A stretch of DNA of 64,000 nt, from positions 1 through 64,000 of the forward strand of contig MU831960.1 in assembly GCA_029204225.1 (NCBI GenBank). Direction: 5' to 3'. A program made the translations under genes and the position numbers. Below the pieces are notes generated by a model. The model saw only the letters and a list, made by a program, of their open reading frames with translations, did not search any database and had not been told where the DNA came from. Positions 32,490-44,344 of the stretch are shown here, one piece after another. How positions within the stretch are numbered: the first letter of the stretch is position 1; every line of letters begins with the position of its first letter. Origin of the DNA: Diphasiastrum complanatum (lineage: Eukaryota > Streptophyta > Lycopodiopsida > Lycopodiales > Lycopodiaceae).

Positions 32490-33000
32490 TTGAGTCCAAT
32501 TGGTTTCTCTCTCTATCTCTTTCTTATTGCAACAATTAGAAGCAAAATGCCCCTTCTTACCACAAAAGAAGCACTTCTTGTTGGATTTGCAACTTGTTGA
32601 TATTTGTGACGACTCCTCATCACTTTTCTCCTTTGGCTTGTCCTTCTTGAAATTTTGATGATGCTCTTTGCCCTTCCTCTTGGCTTGTCCTTTGTAGAGT
32701 ATCCTTTTTCTCTCCATCATTCACCTCACAGATGAATTTCAATGTCTCCCAAGCTTCCTTGGATGTGGTACATGAGCCAATCTCCCTCAACACTTCATTG
32801 GAAACATTCATCTTTATGATATATAGGGCCATCCTTGCCTCTTTTTGTCCTTTTGGACCTCTTGGAGCTCTTGAGGCTCATCCTTGAGCCTCAAGTCCTA
32901 AGACAATCTCCATCACATCTTGGGGCACCAAAATGGACTCCATCCTCACCTGCCAAATGGCATAATTGGAGTGTTCATTCTCTCACCATGCTCCAACAAG
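32490..33000 (-). pseudogene. Copia gag relic D1
   Basis: Minus-strand gag: YAIWQVRMESILVPQDVMEI near 32910-32970, then MALYIIKMNVSNEVLREIGS and SKEAWETLKFICEV (32750-32832). A deletion follows, then a zinc knuckle, CFFCGKKGHFASNC, at about 32530-32575. The reading frame has at least one stop near 32890. It ends at the LTR of element C, which probably truncated it. Confidence 0.8.
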
Positions 33001-34285
33001 ACAAAACGTAAGGAATTCATCTTCCCTTGACAAATCCACTTGTAATGGATCAAAAGGTGTTGCTTCTCTCTCAATAATGGATCTTTAAAAGGTGTACTAC
33101 CAACTGAACAAAGACTATCATTTTCATTACCATCAATCTTGAAAGGCCTTCCAAAACGAGAGCATGATGCTACTATATCATCATCTTTTGTGATCAAGCA
33201 AGTACCACCTCTAGAATCTACTTGTAGACCCTCATCATTGAGTTGGCCTACATAGATTTTTAGTCAAACTAGGTACATAGATCAGATCATTAAGATTTAG
33301 CTTATCTAAAGATATGCATCCTATGCCTTCTATCATACATTCCTCATCATTTGTAGTATAGATACAATTTCTAGATCCTTTGTATGGTACAAGATTTGAA
33401 AAAGAGTTTTGATCACTACTCATGTGGGATGAAGCACCACTATTAGCCACCATACATTAGAATGCTTGAAAGAGGAAGATGAAAAGTTAGACATCATAAG
33501 TGAATCTTCTTTGTCACAGACATTCATCTTCACAAGTGATATTGGCTTGCTTTTTCCTTTTGTAGCATTGGGAGGCAAAATGTCCCTTTTTGCCACATGA
33601 GAAACAGGTAACCTTGTACTTGTTCTTCTTCACATTAGATGAGCTTGGCTCCTCCTTGGGTGTCTTCTCCATTTCCTTTGTGTTGTCCTTGGAGCTCTTG
33701 CCATTCTTCTTATTGTTGTTCTTCCCCTTGAACTTGGTGAAGAGTTCTTGATCACTTCCTCCATCCTTAAGAGATAATCTTTCGAATCTTGCCACTCGAG
33801 TTTGATGCCTATGATCCTCGCTATCAAGACTCCTTGTAAGGAGATCCTCTTTGATTGCATATGATTGAACAATGGTATCAAAATCCTCACTTGAGCCATT
33901 CAAAATAACTTGAACAATCTCTTTGGATTTGATAGAATCATCTATGCAAGAAAGATCTCTATGGATATTTTTTGACCCCAGATACATAGGATGTGGCACT
34001 TTCATCCTTTCTTTGAAAACTTTGGAAGATCATATTCCTAAGGGTAAGGACTCTTGAAGTGTTCCTAGACTCATAAATGGATTGAAGAGTACTCCATGCA
34101 TCTTGGGCATTAAGACATGAGCTAATCTCTCTTAGGACATCACTAGAGGCATTTAGCTTCAAAACATGAAGAGAAACACGTGCTTTTTTCTTGAATTTGG
34201 AAATATCTTGAGGATTAGTAGGCTCCTCCTCATTCCCACTCACTATATCTATTAGATCTTGAATTACAAGGATAGATTCCATCTT
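33001..34285 (-). pseudogene. Copia gag-protease relic D2
   Basis: Minus strand. Gag starts at ATG 34282 (MESILVIQDLIDIVSGNEEE) with LNAQDAWSTLQSIYESRNTS and RVLTLRNMIFQSFQRKDES. A frame change near 33960 leads to SCIDDSIKSKEIVQVILNG and a zinc knuckle CFSCGKKGHFASQC at about 33570-33611. The protease has NSGASSHMSSDQNSFSNLV at 33390-33450; its catalytic Asp is Asn. Pre-integrase parts LNDLIYVPSLTKNL and CLITKDDDIVASCSRFGRPF follow down to about 33125. No integrase core or RT is seen before D1 begins. Confidence 0.85.
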
Positions 34286-34289
34286 TTTG

Positions 34290-34915
34290 GTTTTGGCTTA
34301 CAAAAAAAAAATTTAACTATCAATGCACATCAAATGAATGAAATGGAAGCCTTACTTGAAAAAGTGTATTCTTGAGGTACAAAGCCACCTTATTTATACT
34401 ACAAGAGGCCTTCTAGAACTCGTGGAGAGAGAGATCATTCTATGTGCCACATTGCCTCTATCTCTCTACTAGATGACAAAAAGAGAATGGATAAGAGTTA
34501 AGAATCTCTCTTTTTGAGAATCTTAGACCTACAAGAGTAGCCTCATATGCTTCTTGATAGGTTCTAGACCTACACATCACTATGGAAGACAAAAACAAAG
34601 TAACTTGACTCTAATTGGAAGATTACTTGACTAGTCTACCTCAAGTTTGGACAAACCCCAAAACTTGAATCTTTAAGTTTAATATTATTTTAGTTTACAA
34701 TACTTCACAAACATTGCATGTGGTTTACCTCCATTAGGGTTACTTTTGCAATCTATCAAGTTAGATAATATTTCTATTAGTTTGAATCATAGTTGCAACA
34801 AATCGCTAATAGAGAAAATAAAAATTCCTTTAAACATCTCGCAACAGCCTATTATCGTGCACCTAGGGAGAGGGAAAAAAATTCATAGGGAGAGCAAATG
34901 AAGGCGGATCCTTGT
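34290..34915 (-). repeat. Probable 5' LTR/leader remnant of D2
   Basis: On the minus strand a TATA-like TATAAATAAGG lies near 34394 upstream of D2 gag, and TGTTGCAACTATG at 34801 could be an LTR start. No standard primer binding site was found, so the limits are uncertain. Confidence 0.35.
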
Positions 34916-34920
34916 GTGAG
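34916..34920 (-). other. Target site duplication of element E, left (GTGAG)
   Basis: GTGAG precedes the left LTR and recurs at 42896-42900 after the right LTR. Confidence 0.93.
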
Positions 34921-36080
34921 TGTTGACTGGTTTTGCTATCTGTCTACTAGTTCTGCTTGTTTGCTTCTTGTTACAGCTTATGCTACCTCCATTCTGGTTG
35001 TTAGCTGGGCATGTTCTTGATCATTTCTATTTGGTTCAATGCCCAGATCAGGCAGCAGATTCTTGGGGTTGTAGTATGGTTCAACCTCTCACGGATACTT
35101 AGATTTCGACCACTCTTGAACTCTTGAAATCACTTGCAATCATTCTACCATGCAAGCACACCAAGAATGCCCAAAAACAACTCTTCTTGAAACACGGTTG
35201 GGCATTACTATGGCACTTTAAAACATAATGCTAGAACGGATCATTGCAAAAATGGAAACTGAACTACTTGCAAGATCAGAAAACTAGCCTAGCATGCCAC
35301 ATTCAAAAAAACAGAAAATTAATTCCTACAAGCATTCAAGAATCAAGAAGCTCCACCTTCTTGGTTCTTGAATTTCCCAAGAAACTCAAGAAACCAAAAC
35401 GTAAATGAATTTGGAAAATCTATACCACATTATTGGCTACAAATTTCTTGGATGCTTGCAACCTACATTAATCCACAAGAAAACATGGAATCTAATCCAC
35501 AACTAGGAAAGCAAGAAAACTAATCCAGTCTAAATCCACAACCACACACAATATGAATGGAAGGGCATGATCATAGGGGCATCACTCAAGAAAACCATCA
35601 TGATCAAGGAGCTTAGTGTAGCATCAAACTCATGGGGAATCATCTTTTTAAGCATGGAGTAGATACAATGCAAAAAGCTCCTCGACACAAAGAGGGAATC
35701 TCTTAAATAAGCAAGAGAGCTCCTTAGGTGGCATCCTAGTGAAATTTGCACATTTCACAAATTACAAGTGGAACATTGCTCTCTACTAGAGGTCACCATC
35801 AAAATGTGGCTCACTCTACTTTCTTTAAGAGGGGTCTACTTGCATTTATTACATTTGCTTAGAAATACTAGTTCCTACATGGTCATTCCATCTTCCGGGA
35901 TTCACCATGAGGCTTACACAGTTCTTACTTGTCATTACTAGCTAGTATTTCTCGGCTCTCATACTCGGCTCTCCATCTTCATTAGTCTAGTCTTCTCAGA
36001 GACCTCCTTGGTCTAGGGTGAGAGGTGCTCTTGAGTTGCTCTGTCCGCGTATCTTGGGAATTCGTCAAAATCAGCCAACA
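34921..36080 (-). repeat. LTR of element E, left copy (3' LTR in element orientation)
   Basis: 1,160 bp beginning TGTTGACTGG and ending ATCAGCCAACA, inverted ends TGTTG/CAACA. Nearly identical to 41751-42895, with scattered substitutions and one visible indel of about 15 bp near the right end. Gag and primer site place the element on the minus strand, so this is the 3' LTR. Confidence 0.95.
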
Positions 36081-38390
36081 TCATCTCGCTCATAATGTGT
36101 TGTAGGACCCACTGCAACTCATATTGGACCGCTCCACTTTGCATTGGCATCTTCGATCGTCACTCGAAAAAGCGTAGATCCTTGTTCGCTTACATAAAAC
36201 CAAGTGCTTATTGTCACCAGTCTTTATCAAAAAAACTGTTTTTCACGAATTACCGCAATTGGATTAGAATGTCTTATTGCTATAGGTGGTTGACATTCTC
36301 AAAATTGGAGAGCTCTCAGCAGCTTCATAACTTGCATGCTCGAATGCTTTCCTCGTGTCTCTTTCTTTCATTGCATCTGCCATGGATGATTTCACTTCTA
36401 GTTTCTAGGCAGATTCTAGCTTCTGGGAGGTTGTATCATCCATATTGCTTCTGGGCATTTCTGCAATTCTTTTCTCAGTTGAAGTTCCAGTCTTGTCGAT
36501 GCTCTTTTTTGATAGGTAGCACAAATCTTGTTATCAGTCTCAAGGGGATAGACTCATCATCAAAAAACTGGTGGTAGAAACAGTTTTGGATGGACGGTTT
36601 GGTAACGGTAAGGAAACATGATGAAGGCTTGGTGGTAGGGTGAAGGAACTGATAGTTCTACAGTTGCAGCCTTGGACCCTTGTAATGTCGAGCTTTGACC
36701 ACCACTTGTTGGGTGAGGAGCTTGCTTTATTTGCAGGTTCACGGTTGTCTTCATCTTTCTTTCTCTACAGCTCTTCCTTTTGATCTATTACTTTTGGATC
36801 TCTTTGGGCTTCATAAGAGGGGATTCAACTATCATTGCTCCAGAGAGTTTCTTTTGATCAAGACTGATTTGACTCAACTGTTGCTTAAGTTTTGTCCTTT
36901 CCTCCTCAGCTTCTTGAATCTTTCTCTTTATTTCTTCTAGCTACTTCGCCTGCCTCTTAGGTCTTCGTTTGACTGATCAACCATTATAGGTGGTAATTGG
37001 TCTCCGCAAGACACTTGCAATGATCTATCAGTTGCTTTGGTAAGACTATCAAAAACTGGGAATTTCTCAGAAGAATAGTAAACTGATGATAAACTAACAG
37101 ATGGAAGGAAGGGTGGTGGTGACAACGGTAGATGGTGTGGATGATAGACATGAGAATGGGCGCAGAAGTATGGCAAGAGGTTGGTTGAAGAAGGAGACTG
37201 ATTTTTCAATGCTTGTTTTTTCTTTTTCTGAAGGATCTTCGTCGTGACTGGGGTACTTCTTCTGATTGAGTCTCTTCAGATTACCCATCTGCCTTCTTTA
37301 GTCTTGTCTTTTCATATTTGACTTTTGACCTTGGCTGTCGATCTTGCTGTTGTCGTTGTTGGCAGCGTAACTACTCTAGTGGATCCGAGCATATCCACTT
37401 CCCCCCCCCCAAAAAAAATCTGTTGGTGGGGATGTTGTTGTTGGTGACTGTTCATGCTCAGGATTGGATCGACGTGTGGAACACGTAGTTGAAACTCGTT
37501 GAACATGCGACTGGACTAGAGATTGAACAAATTTTAACTAAATTTGTTTCGATCTTGCTGTAGTTGACTCAAAGAATAATATGGCAATGAGATGCAAAAG
37601 TCAACTCTAATTTGACATGGATTTCTCATATGTCTCAAAAATCCTAAAGTGCTGTACAAGGGAATCTGAAGATGGATAGATGAATGAAAATGTGTTCTGG
37701 AGATGCTCTGCAGAAGACTCTCGTGCAATAGTTGTTCCTCAAGCAAAATCAATCACACAAAACATGTGAAGAGAAACAAGGAAATAAACAAATGTTACAG
37801 AGAGTGAGAACTGTATAGCACTTATCGAACAAAACTTGTATTCATCGACATTGATAATGTACCTTGATAGTTGCAATATCTCAGTTGTTTTGTAGAGTAA
37901 TGTGACTTACTCTAACATGCCCTTGTCAAAACAAGGCAGGGTTGGTGACACTAAAGTCTACCATCATTGATAGCAGATGTTGTAAGATATAGCTTGTGAT
38001 GCAGGTATGGTTGAGGTACTATGTCCTGAGGACCTCTCTGAACAAGAGATTCAGAACCGAATCTCTATATGGATTTTTGAATCCTAGATTTATTGTGATT
38101 GGCACATTGGAAATCTTAGCAGCATGTGGAAAGACAAATAGATTTGAGGTTGTAGAAGGGGAGAAAAACTGTCAATTCCCTTTGGAGGTTGCTCTTGATT
38201 GGACATTGTAGCTGATGACGGAATATTGGTTTTGCTTTTCTTTTGACAAGGACTCATTTCATATTAGTGTCTTTTGCATTATGGAGCTGGTGTATTGGAC
38301 GGTGATGTAGAAGTTTACAAGAAACTTCTTGATTGAGCAGCAGGTTTAACTACTGGTTGCTATGGTGCTCGTGTTGTTGTCGTGAGGTTC
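36081..38390 (-). other. 3' interior of element E without pol
   Basis: Between gag and the 3' LTR, 2.3 kb hold only short unrecognised minus-strand ORFs (for example 36937-37209, Pro/Ser-rich, and 37312-37506, Gln/His-rich). No protease, RT, RNase H or integrase motif is visible in any frame. A full Ty3 pol needs about 3 kb, so it is absent rather than merely mutated. Confidence 0.65.
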
Positions 38391-39680
38391 CTATTGTGAT
38401 TCATAATTGACGTGACGGGCAGGTAGGATCTTAGTTGGTTGTTTCGGACAGTCTTTGAAACTGTGTTTCCTGATACAGTTCGGACACTCAGCATGGTACT
38501 TGGTCTTGATTGGACAATCAACCATGAAGTGGCCGGTTTCACCACAGATGAAACATCTGGTGTGCAGTGGCCCTTGTATAATGGCATAGCCATCTTGTAT
38601 GGCTAGTGGTTCTGGACTTTCTGGTGGATATTCATGATAAGGCAAGGCATTTCCAGGTTGTGATGGGTGTTCTTCATATTTTTGAACTGTATGTGCTTGG
38701 ATAGGTCGATATGAAGGACAAGCATCAACATAATGCGTAGCCCGGCAGTGTGAGCACCATATTGTTTTTCGTCTATAAGGTACCTGTGCAGGGTTTGGCT
38801 GAACAGGCATATTGCTTTGGATAGACTTCAGGGTAGCTTGAAACTCATTGGTGAGTTTCTCCATCTGTAGTTGATGTTGCTTATTAAGCAACTCCAACTG
38901 GGATTTCCAAAGCTGATCTCGGGTGTCCTCGATCGGCTTTGACTCATGGACAGGAGCGCGTGGTGCTCGCCTTTCCCTGGATTCGTCAACATCTGATCCT
39001 TCGTCTTCTTCCTTGATGGCATCAGGCATAGCTAATTTGAGGCTCATATATTCGTCATTTGATTTAAGCTCGCGTCTAATCCATCTTGGAAGGCCAACTA
39101 AAAACCAGATGATGAGCATCTGTTCAGAGGGTTGTTCCTGTACTTGACTTTTGAGGCGTTTGAAGCGCTCGATATAGTCTTGTACACGTTCATCCTTTGC
39201 CATTTTGATGTTACTCAGTTTGACAAAAGGACTCTCAATCAAGCGAAAGGGCTTAAAACGCTTGATAAAGGACTCTTTTAAAATTGACCAGTCTGTCTTC
39301 TCTTCACGATCAAGGTTGAAAAACCAATCATGTGCTTTAGCGATCATGGTCATCGAAAACAGTTGGACCATAGCATCGGAGGATGTTTCGCCATATACAT
39401 CACATGAATTCTCAAAGATTTGCAAAAATCTTTGAGGGTCCGAACTACCATCAAAATTTGGTAGATCTAGCTTGGGTGTACGTCTCTCAAGATGAGCATG
39501 GTGGGTAGCAAAAACTCCATTAAGGTTGGTTCTAGCATGGGATGTTTCAACACCATGAACATGGGTTCTGGCTCGCGAGGACTCGACTCTATTATGTTCT
39601 TGTCCTTCGAAAGGGTGTTGTTGATGGCTTGTAGGGTTGGGACCGCATTCGGTAGAATCTATGACGTCTGATTTGTTCAG
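38391..39680 (-). CDS. Gag of Ty3-type element E with three zinc knuckles
   Basis: Continuous minus-strand frame from about 39680 to the stop at 38391. No in-frame ATG stands out, so the start is uncertain. Domains: PKLDLPNFDGSSDPQRFLQI (39420-39475), then MVQLFSMTMIAKAHDWFFNL, WSILKESFIKRFKPFRLIES and RVQDYIERFKRLKSQV, a typical retrotransposon gag core. A Gln/Lys-rich coiled coil follows (WKSQLELLNKQHQLQMEKL), then three Cys-His knuckles: CSHCRATHYVDAC, CFICGETGHFMVDC and CPNCIRKHSFKDC. The middle one is standard CCHC; the outer two have three residues before the His. Gag packages element RNA, so an intact gag in a pol-less element fits trans-mobilisation. Confidence 0.85.
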   Translation of the reverse strand: MNKSDVIDSTECGPNPTSHQQHPFEGQEHNRVESSRARTHVHGVETSHARTNLNGVFATHHAHLERRTPKLDLPNFDGSSDPQRFLQIFENSCDVYGETSSDAMVQLFSMTMIAKAHDWFFNLDREEKTDWSILKESFIKRFKPFRLIESPFVKLSNIKMAKDERVQDYIERFKRLKSQVQEQPSEQMLIIWFLVGLPRWIRRELKSNDEYMSLKLAMPDAIKEEDEGSDVDESRERRAPRAPVHESKPIEDTRDQLWKSQLELLNKQHQLQMEKLTNEFQATLKSIQSNMPVQPNPAQVPYRRKTIWCSHCRATHYVDACPSYRPIQAHTVQKYEEHPSQPGNALPYHEYPPESPEPLAIQDGYAIIQGPLHTRCFICGETGHFMVDCPIKTKYHAECPNCIRKHSFKDCPKQPTKILPARHVNYESQ

Positions 39681-39959
39681 CTATAGGGGACCTTACCTCG
39701 TATGGATAATCGTCTGGGATTTCAGGATCTGTATGTTGGCCCATTGGGTACTGGGGTATGAGTTTCTAGTATTGATGGTTTTTTAGGGTTTTTAATGTTT
39801 TTTTAGGAAGTCAAGGGAAAACTCAGTATGAAAAGAGCGTTCTATTGGTATGGGTGTTGTTTTTTGAAAAAAAAAATGGTGTTCATGCCTCTTTTTTTTT
39901 TTTCAGTCTCAAAGGTGTTGGAAAAATGGTGGTTCGGTCGAAATGGCAATCAAAGGTGT

Positions 39960-40320
39960 TGATCAAAAGTTATGGTCCAGTCGAGATGGGTGTTAATTGC
40001 TCCGGTCGAGCTTTGACCTGATTGCTTCGGTTGAGATCTGATCGAATCTGTCCGGTCGAGATTTGATCGCTGCCTTTGGCTCTGGTCGAGATTTGAACGG
40101 ACACTTCGGCTTCGGTCGAGATCACTTTGGCTCCGTTCAAGATTTCAGCGTGCACTTTGGCTACGGTCGAGATCTGAGCAGGCACTTTGGCTCCGGTCGA
40201 GATCTAAGTGGGCACTTTGGCTCCGGTCAAGATCTGAATGGGCACTTCGGCTCCCGTCGAGATTCCAAAGAAAAGCTTTTGTCGAGATTCCAAAAAAACG
40301 CTTCGGTCAAGATTTAAGAT
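39960..40320 (-). repeat. Tandem array 1 in the leader of element E (CGGTCGAGAT core)
   Basis: Irregular units of about 30 bp such as CACTTTGGCTCCGGTCGAGA on the plus strand. It lies just upstream of gag and abuts array 2, which has the same core with C changed to T. Confidence 0.85.
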
Positions 40321-41490
40321 GGGCCTCCGGTTGAGAGTTTATTGAGGTCTCCGATTGAGATTTTACTAAGGTCTTCGGTTGATAGTGAGGTGAGGCCTTC
40401 GGTTGAGATGTAAGCTGGGCCTCTGGTTGAGATTTCAGCTGGGCCTTCAGTTAAGATGTAAGCTGGGCCTCTGGTTGAGATTTCAACTGGGCCTCCCGTT
40501 GAGAGTGAGGTGAGGCCTTCGGTTGAGATGTGACACAGGCCTCCGGTTGAGATTAAACACACGGGCTCTGGTTGAAAGTGAGGTGAGGCCTTCGGTTGAA
40601 ATGTAAGCTGGGCCTCCAGTTGAGATTTTAGCTGGGCCTTCGGTTGAGATTTCAGTTGGGCCTCCAATTGAGAGTGAGATGTGAGGCCTTCGGTTGAGAT
40701 GTAACACAAGCTTTCAGTTGAGATGTAAGCTGGGCCTCCGATTGAGATTTCAGTTGGGCCTCCGTTTGAGAGTGAGGTGAGGCCTTCGGTTGAGATGTAA
40801 CACAGGCCTCCGGTTGAGATTCAACACAGGGGCTCCGGTTGAGAGTGAGGTGAGGCCTTCGGTTGAGATGTAAGTTGGGCCTCCGGATGGGATTTCAGCT
40901 GGGCCTTCGATTGAGAGTGAGGTGAGGCCTTCGGTTGAGATGTAAGCTGGGCCCCCGGTTGAGATTTCAACTGGGCCTCCGGTTGAGAGTGAGGTGAGGC
41001 CTTCGGTTGAGATGTAACACAGGGGCTCCGGTTGAGAGTGAGGTGAGGCCTTCGGTTGAGATGTAAGTTGGGCCTCCGGTTGAGATTTTAGCTGGGCCTG
41101 TGGTTGAGATTTCAGCTGGGCCTCCGGTTGAGAGTGAGGTGAGGCCTTCGATTGAGATGTAACACAGGCCTTCGGTTGAGATGTAAGTTGGGCCTCCGGT
41201 TGAGATTTCAGCTGGGCCTCTGGTTGAGAGTGAGGTGAGGCCTTCGGTTGAGATGTAACACAAGCCTCCGGTTGAGATTCAACATAGGGGCTCCAGTTGA
41301 GAGTGAGGTGAGGCCTTCGGTTGAGATGTAAGTTGGGCCTCCAGTTGAGATTTCAACTGGGCCTCCCGTTGAGAGTGAGGTGAGGCCTTCGGATGAGATG
41401 TAACACATGCCTCCGGTTGAGATTCAACACAGGGGCTCCGGTTGAGATGGAACACAGGCCTCCGGTTGAGATTCAACACATGGGCTCCGG
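40320..41490 (-). repeat. Tandem array 2 in the leader of element E (24-bp units, CGGTTGAGAT core)
   Basis: Roughly 48 contiguous units of about 24 bp with core CCGGTTGAGAT. Four variants alternate, ending in TTTCAGCTGGG, GTGAGGTGAGG, TAACACAGG and TCAACACAGG. They form a higher-order pattern. Because 24 is a multiple of 3, minus-strand frames stay open and encode eight-residue repeats (STEGLTSL, STGGPAEI). It lies between primer binding site and gag. Confidence 0.92.
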
Positions 41491-41732
41491 TTTTGCAGTT
41501 TGATAGTAAAGCAAGTCTGATCACTTGTGTTTGCAGTTGTTGTGGCTTGCTGGTTGGTTTGCAGGTTCAGGTGCAAGCAAGTTGGTTTTCAGACAAATTT
41601 GCAAGCAAGTCTATTTGCTTGCGATTGTTGTTTCTTGCAGGTCGTTTTGCAGGTAGGGTAGTTCGTTTGCAAGGTAGACTGCAGATCAGAACACTGTTGC
41701 AGCAGGTGTGTGTTTATGGGGTGTGGAGTTCA

Positions 41733-41750
41733 AGCAGCAACGGTGCCAAA
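41733..41750 (-). other. Primer binding site of element E
   Basis: Directly next to the right LTR, the minus strand reads TTTGGCACCGTTGCTGC. It resembles the TGGCGCCGTTGC-type site used by many plant Ty3 elements. It sets the minus-strand orientation. Confidence 0.65.
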
Positions 41751-42895
41751 TGTTGACTGGTTCTGCTGTCTATCTACTAGTTCTGCTTGTTTGCTTCTTG
41801 TTACAGCTTATGCTACCTCCATTCTGGTTGTTAGTTGGGCATGTTCTTGATCATTTCTATTTGGTTCAATGCCCAGATTAGGCAGCAGATTCCTGGGGTT
41901 GTAGTATGGTTCAACCTCTCACGGATACTCAGATTTTGAACACTCTTGAACTCTTGAAATCACTTGCAATCATTCTACCATGCAAGCACACCAAGAATGC
42001 CCAAAAACAGCTCTTCTTGAAACACGGTTGGGCATTACTATGGCACTTTAAAACATACTGCTAGAACGGATCATTGCAAAAATGGAAACTAAACTACTTG
42101 CAAGATCAGAAAACTAGCCTAGCATGCCACATTCAAAAAAACAAAAAATTAATTTCTACAAGCATTCAAGAATCAAGAAGCTCCATCTTCTTGGTTCTTG
42201 AATTTTCCAAGAAACTCAAGAAACCAAAACGTAAATGAATTTGCAAGATCTATACCACATTATTGGCTACAAATTTCTTGGATGCTTGCAACCTACATTA
42301 ATCCACAAGAAAACATGAAATCTAATCCACAATTAGGAAAGCAAGAAAACTAATCCACTCTAAATCCACAACCACACACAATATGAATGGAAGGGCATGA
42401 TCATAGGGGCATCACACAAGAAAACCATCATGATCAAGGAGCTTAGTGTAGCATCAAACTCATGGGGAATCTTCTTATTAAGCATGGAGTAGATACAATG
42501 CAAAAAGCTCCTCTTCACAAAGAGGGAGTCTCTTAAATAAGCAAGAGAGTTCCTTAGGTGGCATCCTAGTGGAATTTCCACATTTCACAAATTACAAGTG
42601 GAATATTGCTCTCCACTAGAGGTCACCATCAAAATGTGGCTCACTCTACTTTTTTTAAGAGGGGTCTACTTGCATTTATTACATTTGCTTAGAAATACTA
42701 GTTCCTACATGGTCATTCCATCTTCCGGGATTCACCATGAGGCTTACACAGTTCTTACTTGTCATTACTAACTAGTATTCCTTGGCTCTCATACTCGGCT
42801 CTCCGTCTTCTCAGAGACCTCCTCGGTCTAGGGTGAGAGGTGCTCTTGAGTTGCTCTGTCCGAGTATCTTGGGGATTCGTCAGAATCAGCCAACA
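41751..42895 (-). repeat. LTR of element E, right copy (5' LTR in element orientation)
   Basis: 1,145 bp, TGTTGACTGG to ATCAGCCAACA, flanked by GTGAG at 42896-42900. It pairs with 34921-36080. Confidence 0.95.
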
Positions 42896-42900
42896 GTGAG

Positions 42901-43440
42901 CATTCAACATTCAACATCCATCTATTCGTTGTTCCAGAGGCAATGCTCACAGGCTTTATGGGATTAGGGTTCAAGCAAAATCGAAGAATGGGAATTTTTG
43001 GAAAGCACATGTTTCATTTTTCAATGTGGCTATAGGCAACAAAATCGTTTGATTTTTGGTTGTAAACCACCTTTTTCCATGCCCACAATAATTCCTATCA
43101 CGTTAGTTTCAATCGTTACAGCAAGCCTAGCAAGATTTGAACGACGACCCTAATTCCATGTCTTTTTTGACCGATTTCATAAACTAGCCTAGAGGCATAT
43201 GATTGAGGTGATATGTTGGCCTACACTATGTTTTCACATGCCTACAAAGACCCCTATGAAGTTCATTTCATCTATATTCGTCTGCACCAGAGCTTCCAAA
43301 CTCTAAATCGAAAATCCCATGTGTTTTTTGCCCTCATTATGACTTGCAAAAAAAAAGGATATGCAGATGTTTAGGGTTTTTGGCATTGCACTGAACATTT
43401 GCTCGTTTGTTTCTTTTGCGGGATTGATCTCTTGTTGATA
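42901..43440. other. No gene recognised between element E and the hAT relic
   Basis: Non-repetitive DNA, no coding signal found. It may be the non-coding 5' flank of the hAT relic. Confidence 0.5.
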
Positions 43441-43800
43441 CCATGACAGTGGCTAGTTGGGGCATCTGGGCTGAGGTTGATCTCCCAAAGAGGAATGTGA
43501 CTACATTCAGAGGCTCGAGTACCCACAGATGGAGATGTCTATACTATGGTAGGATCTTCACTAGATCACTTACCAAGCTCAAAGCTTACTTGTTATGCAT
43601 TAGAGGGTCAGATGGATGGAGGATGGGCATATCACCCCAGAATTTCTAATGAGGATGTGCAAAGGCTCATGGACATGTACAAACCTGATGGTACCTCAAA
43701 CCAGCCATTCAGACCTGCATATACTGTTGTTCGAGGGTCAGTATCAGTTGTAAGGCCTAGACATCAGTTGCACGTGCAAGCACAAGTGTATGAGTAGGCA
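43441..43800 (+). pseudogene. hAT transposase relic: BED zinc-finger part
   Basis: ORF MTVASWGIWAEVDLPKRNVT and the following HRWRCLYYGRIFTRSLTKLK resemble a BED finger (W.C..CG....G...LK.HL). The second Cys is Tyr and the terminal His-Cys pair is not clear. EDVQRLMDMYKPDG follows near 43635-43680 in a shifted frame. The hAT-like C-terminal stretch at 44345-44525 supports a hAT origin. The catalytic core between is missing or unrecognisable. Confidence 0.45.
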
Positions 43801-43955
43801 CATCACAAGTAGAGAGTGGTTTGGGGCCAGTACACAGTCCAGGTTTAGCTCCTCCAGTTCCAGCCACAGTAGCAGGGCCTACTTCAATGGCAAACTCTTC
43901 CCATCCCACATCATCGTCAATAGCAGATGCACCATATGCCACAACAGATTTTGCT

Positions 43956-44018
<63 letters not shown>
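43956..44018. repeat. (GA)n microsatellite
   Basis: About 63 bp of GA with one AAA interruption, inside the hAT relic. ORFs across it on both strands (Arg-Glu or Leu-Ser repeats) are artefacts. Confidence 0.95.
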
Positions 44019-44022
<4 letters not shown>

Positions 44023-44344
44023 GGGCTACTTCCACCGACCCATCCATGTTGTAGCCCACATGCTACACCCTCTGTGGTGCTCTTCCAGTATGGCCCCAGC
44101 CCCGATATACCCGCCTACCTTAGTCCTCTACACAAATCTGTACTCAATGAGGTTGTAGGCCGTACTGAGTGCCATGGTTGTTTGGCCGATAGGTCTGATG
44201 CTCATGAACATTGGGCAACAGCGGTGACTTTTGAGTGGAGCCAGAGACCGCTTGATCGAGAGCATTGTCGGCTAAGGGAGGATCAATTGAGACCCATGAC
44301 GTGGTGGAGCAACCACGGGCGCAACAACGGCGACCTCTGATGAT

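Noticed and set aside
40320-41490. CRISPR-like regular repeat pattern
   Set aside because: Units are contiguous with no unique spacers, in a plant retrotransposon leader. It is a minisatellite.
34921-42895. Large segmental duplication (two 1.15-kb direct copies)
   Set aside because: The copies have TG...CA ends and a matching GTGAG duplication, so they are LTRs of one element.
43821-44340. ORFs of 77-137 codons through the GA tract on both strands
   Set aside because: They exist only because a dinucleotide repeat has no stops; composition is Arg-Glu or Leu-Ser repeats.
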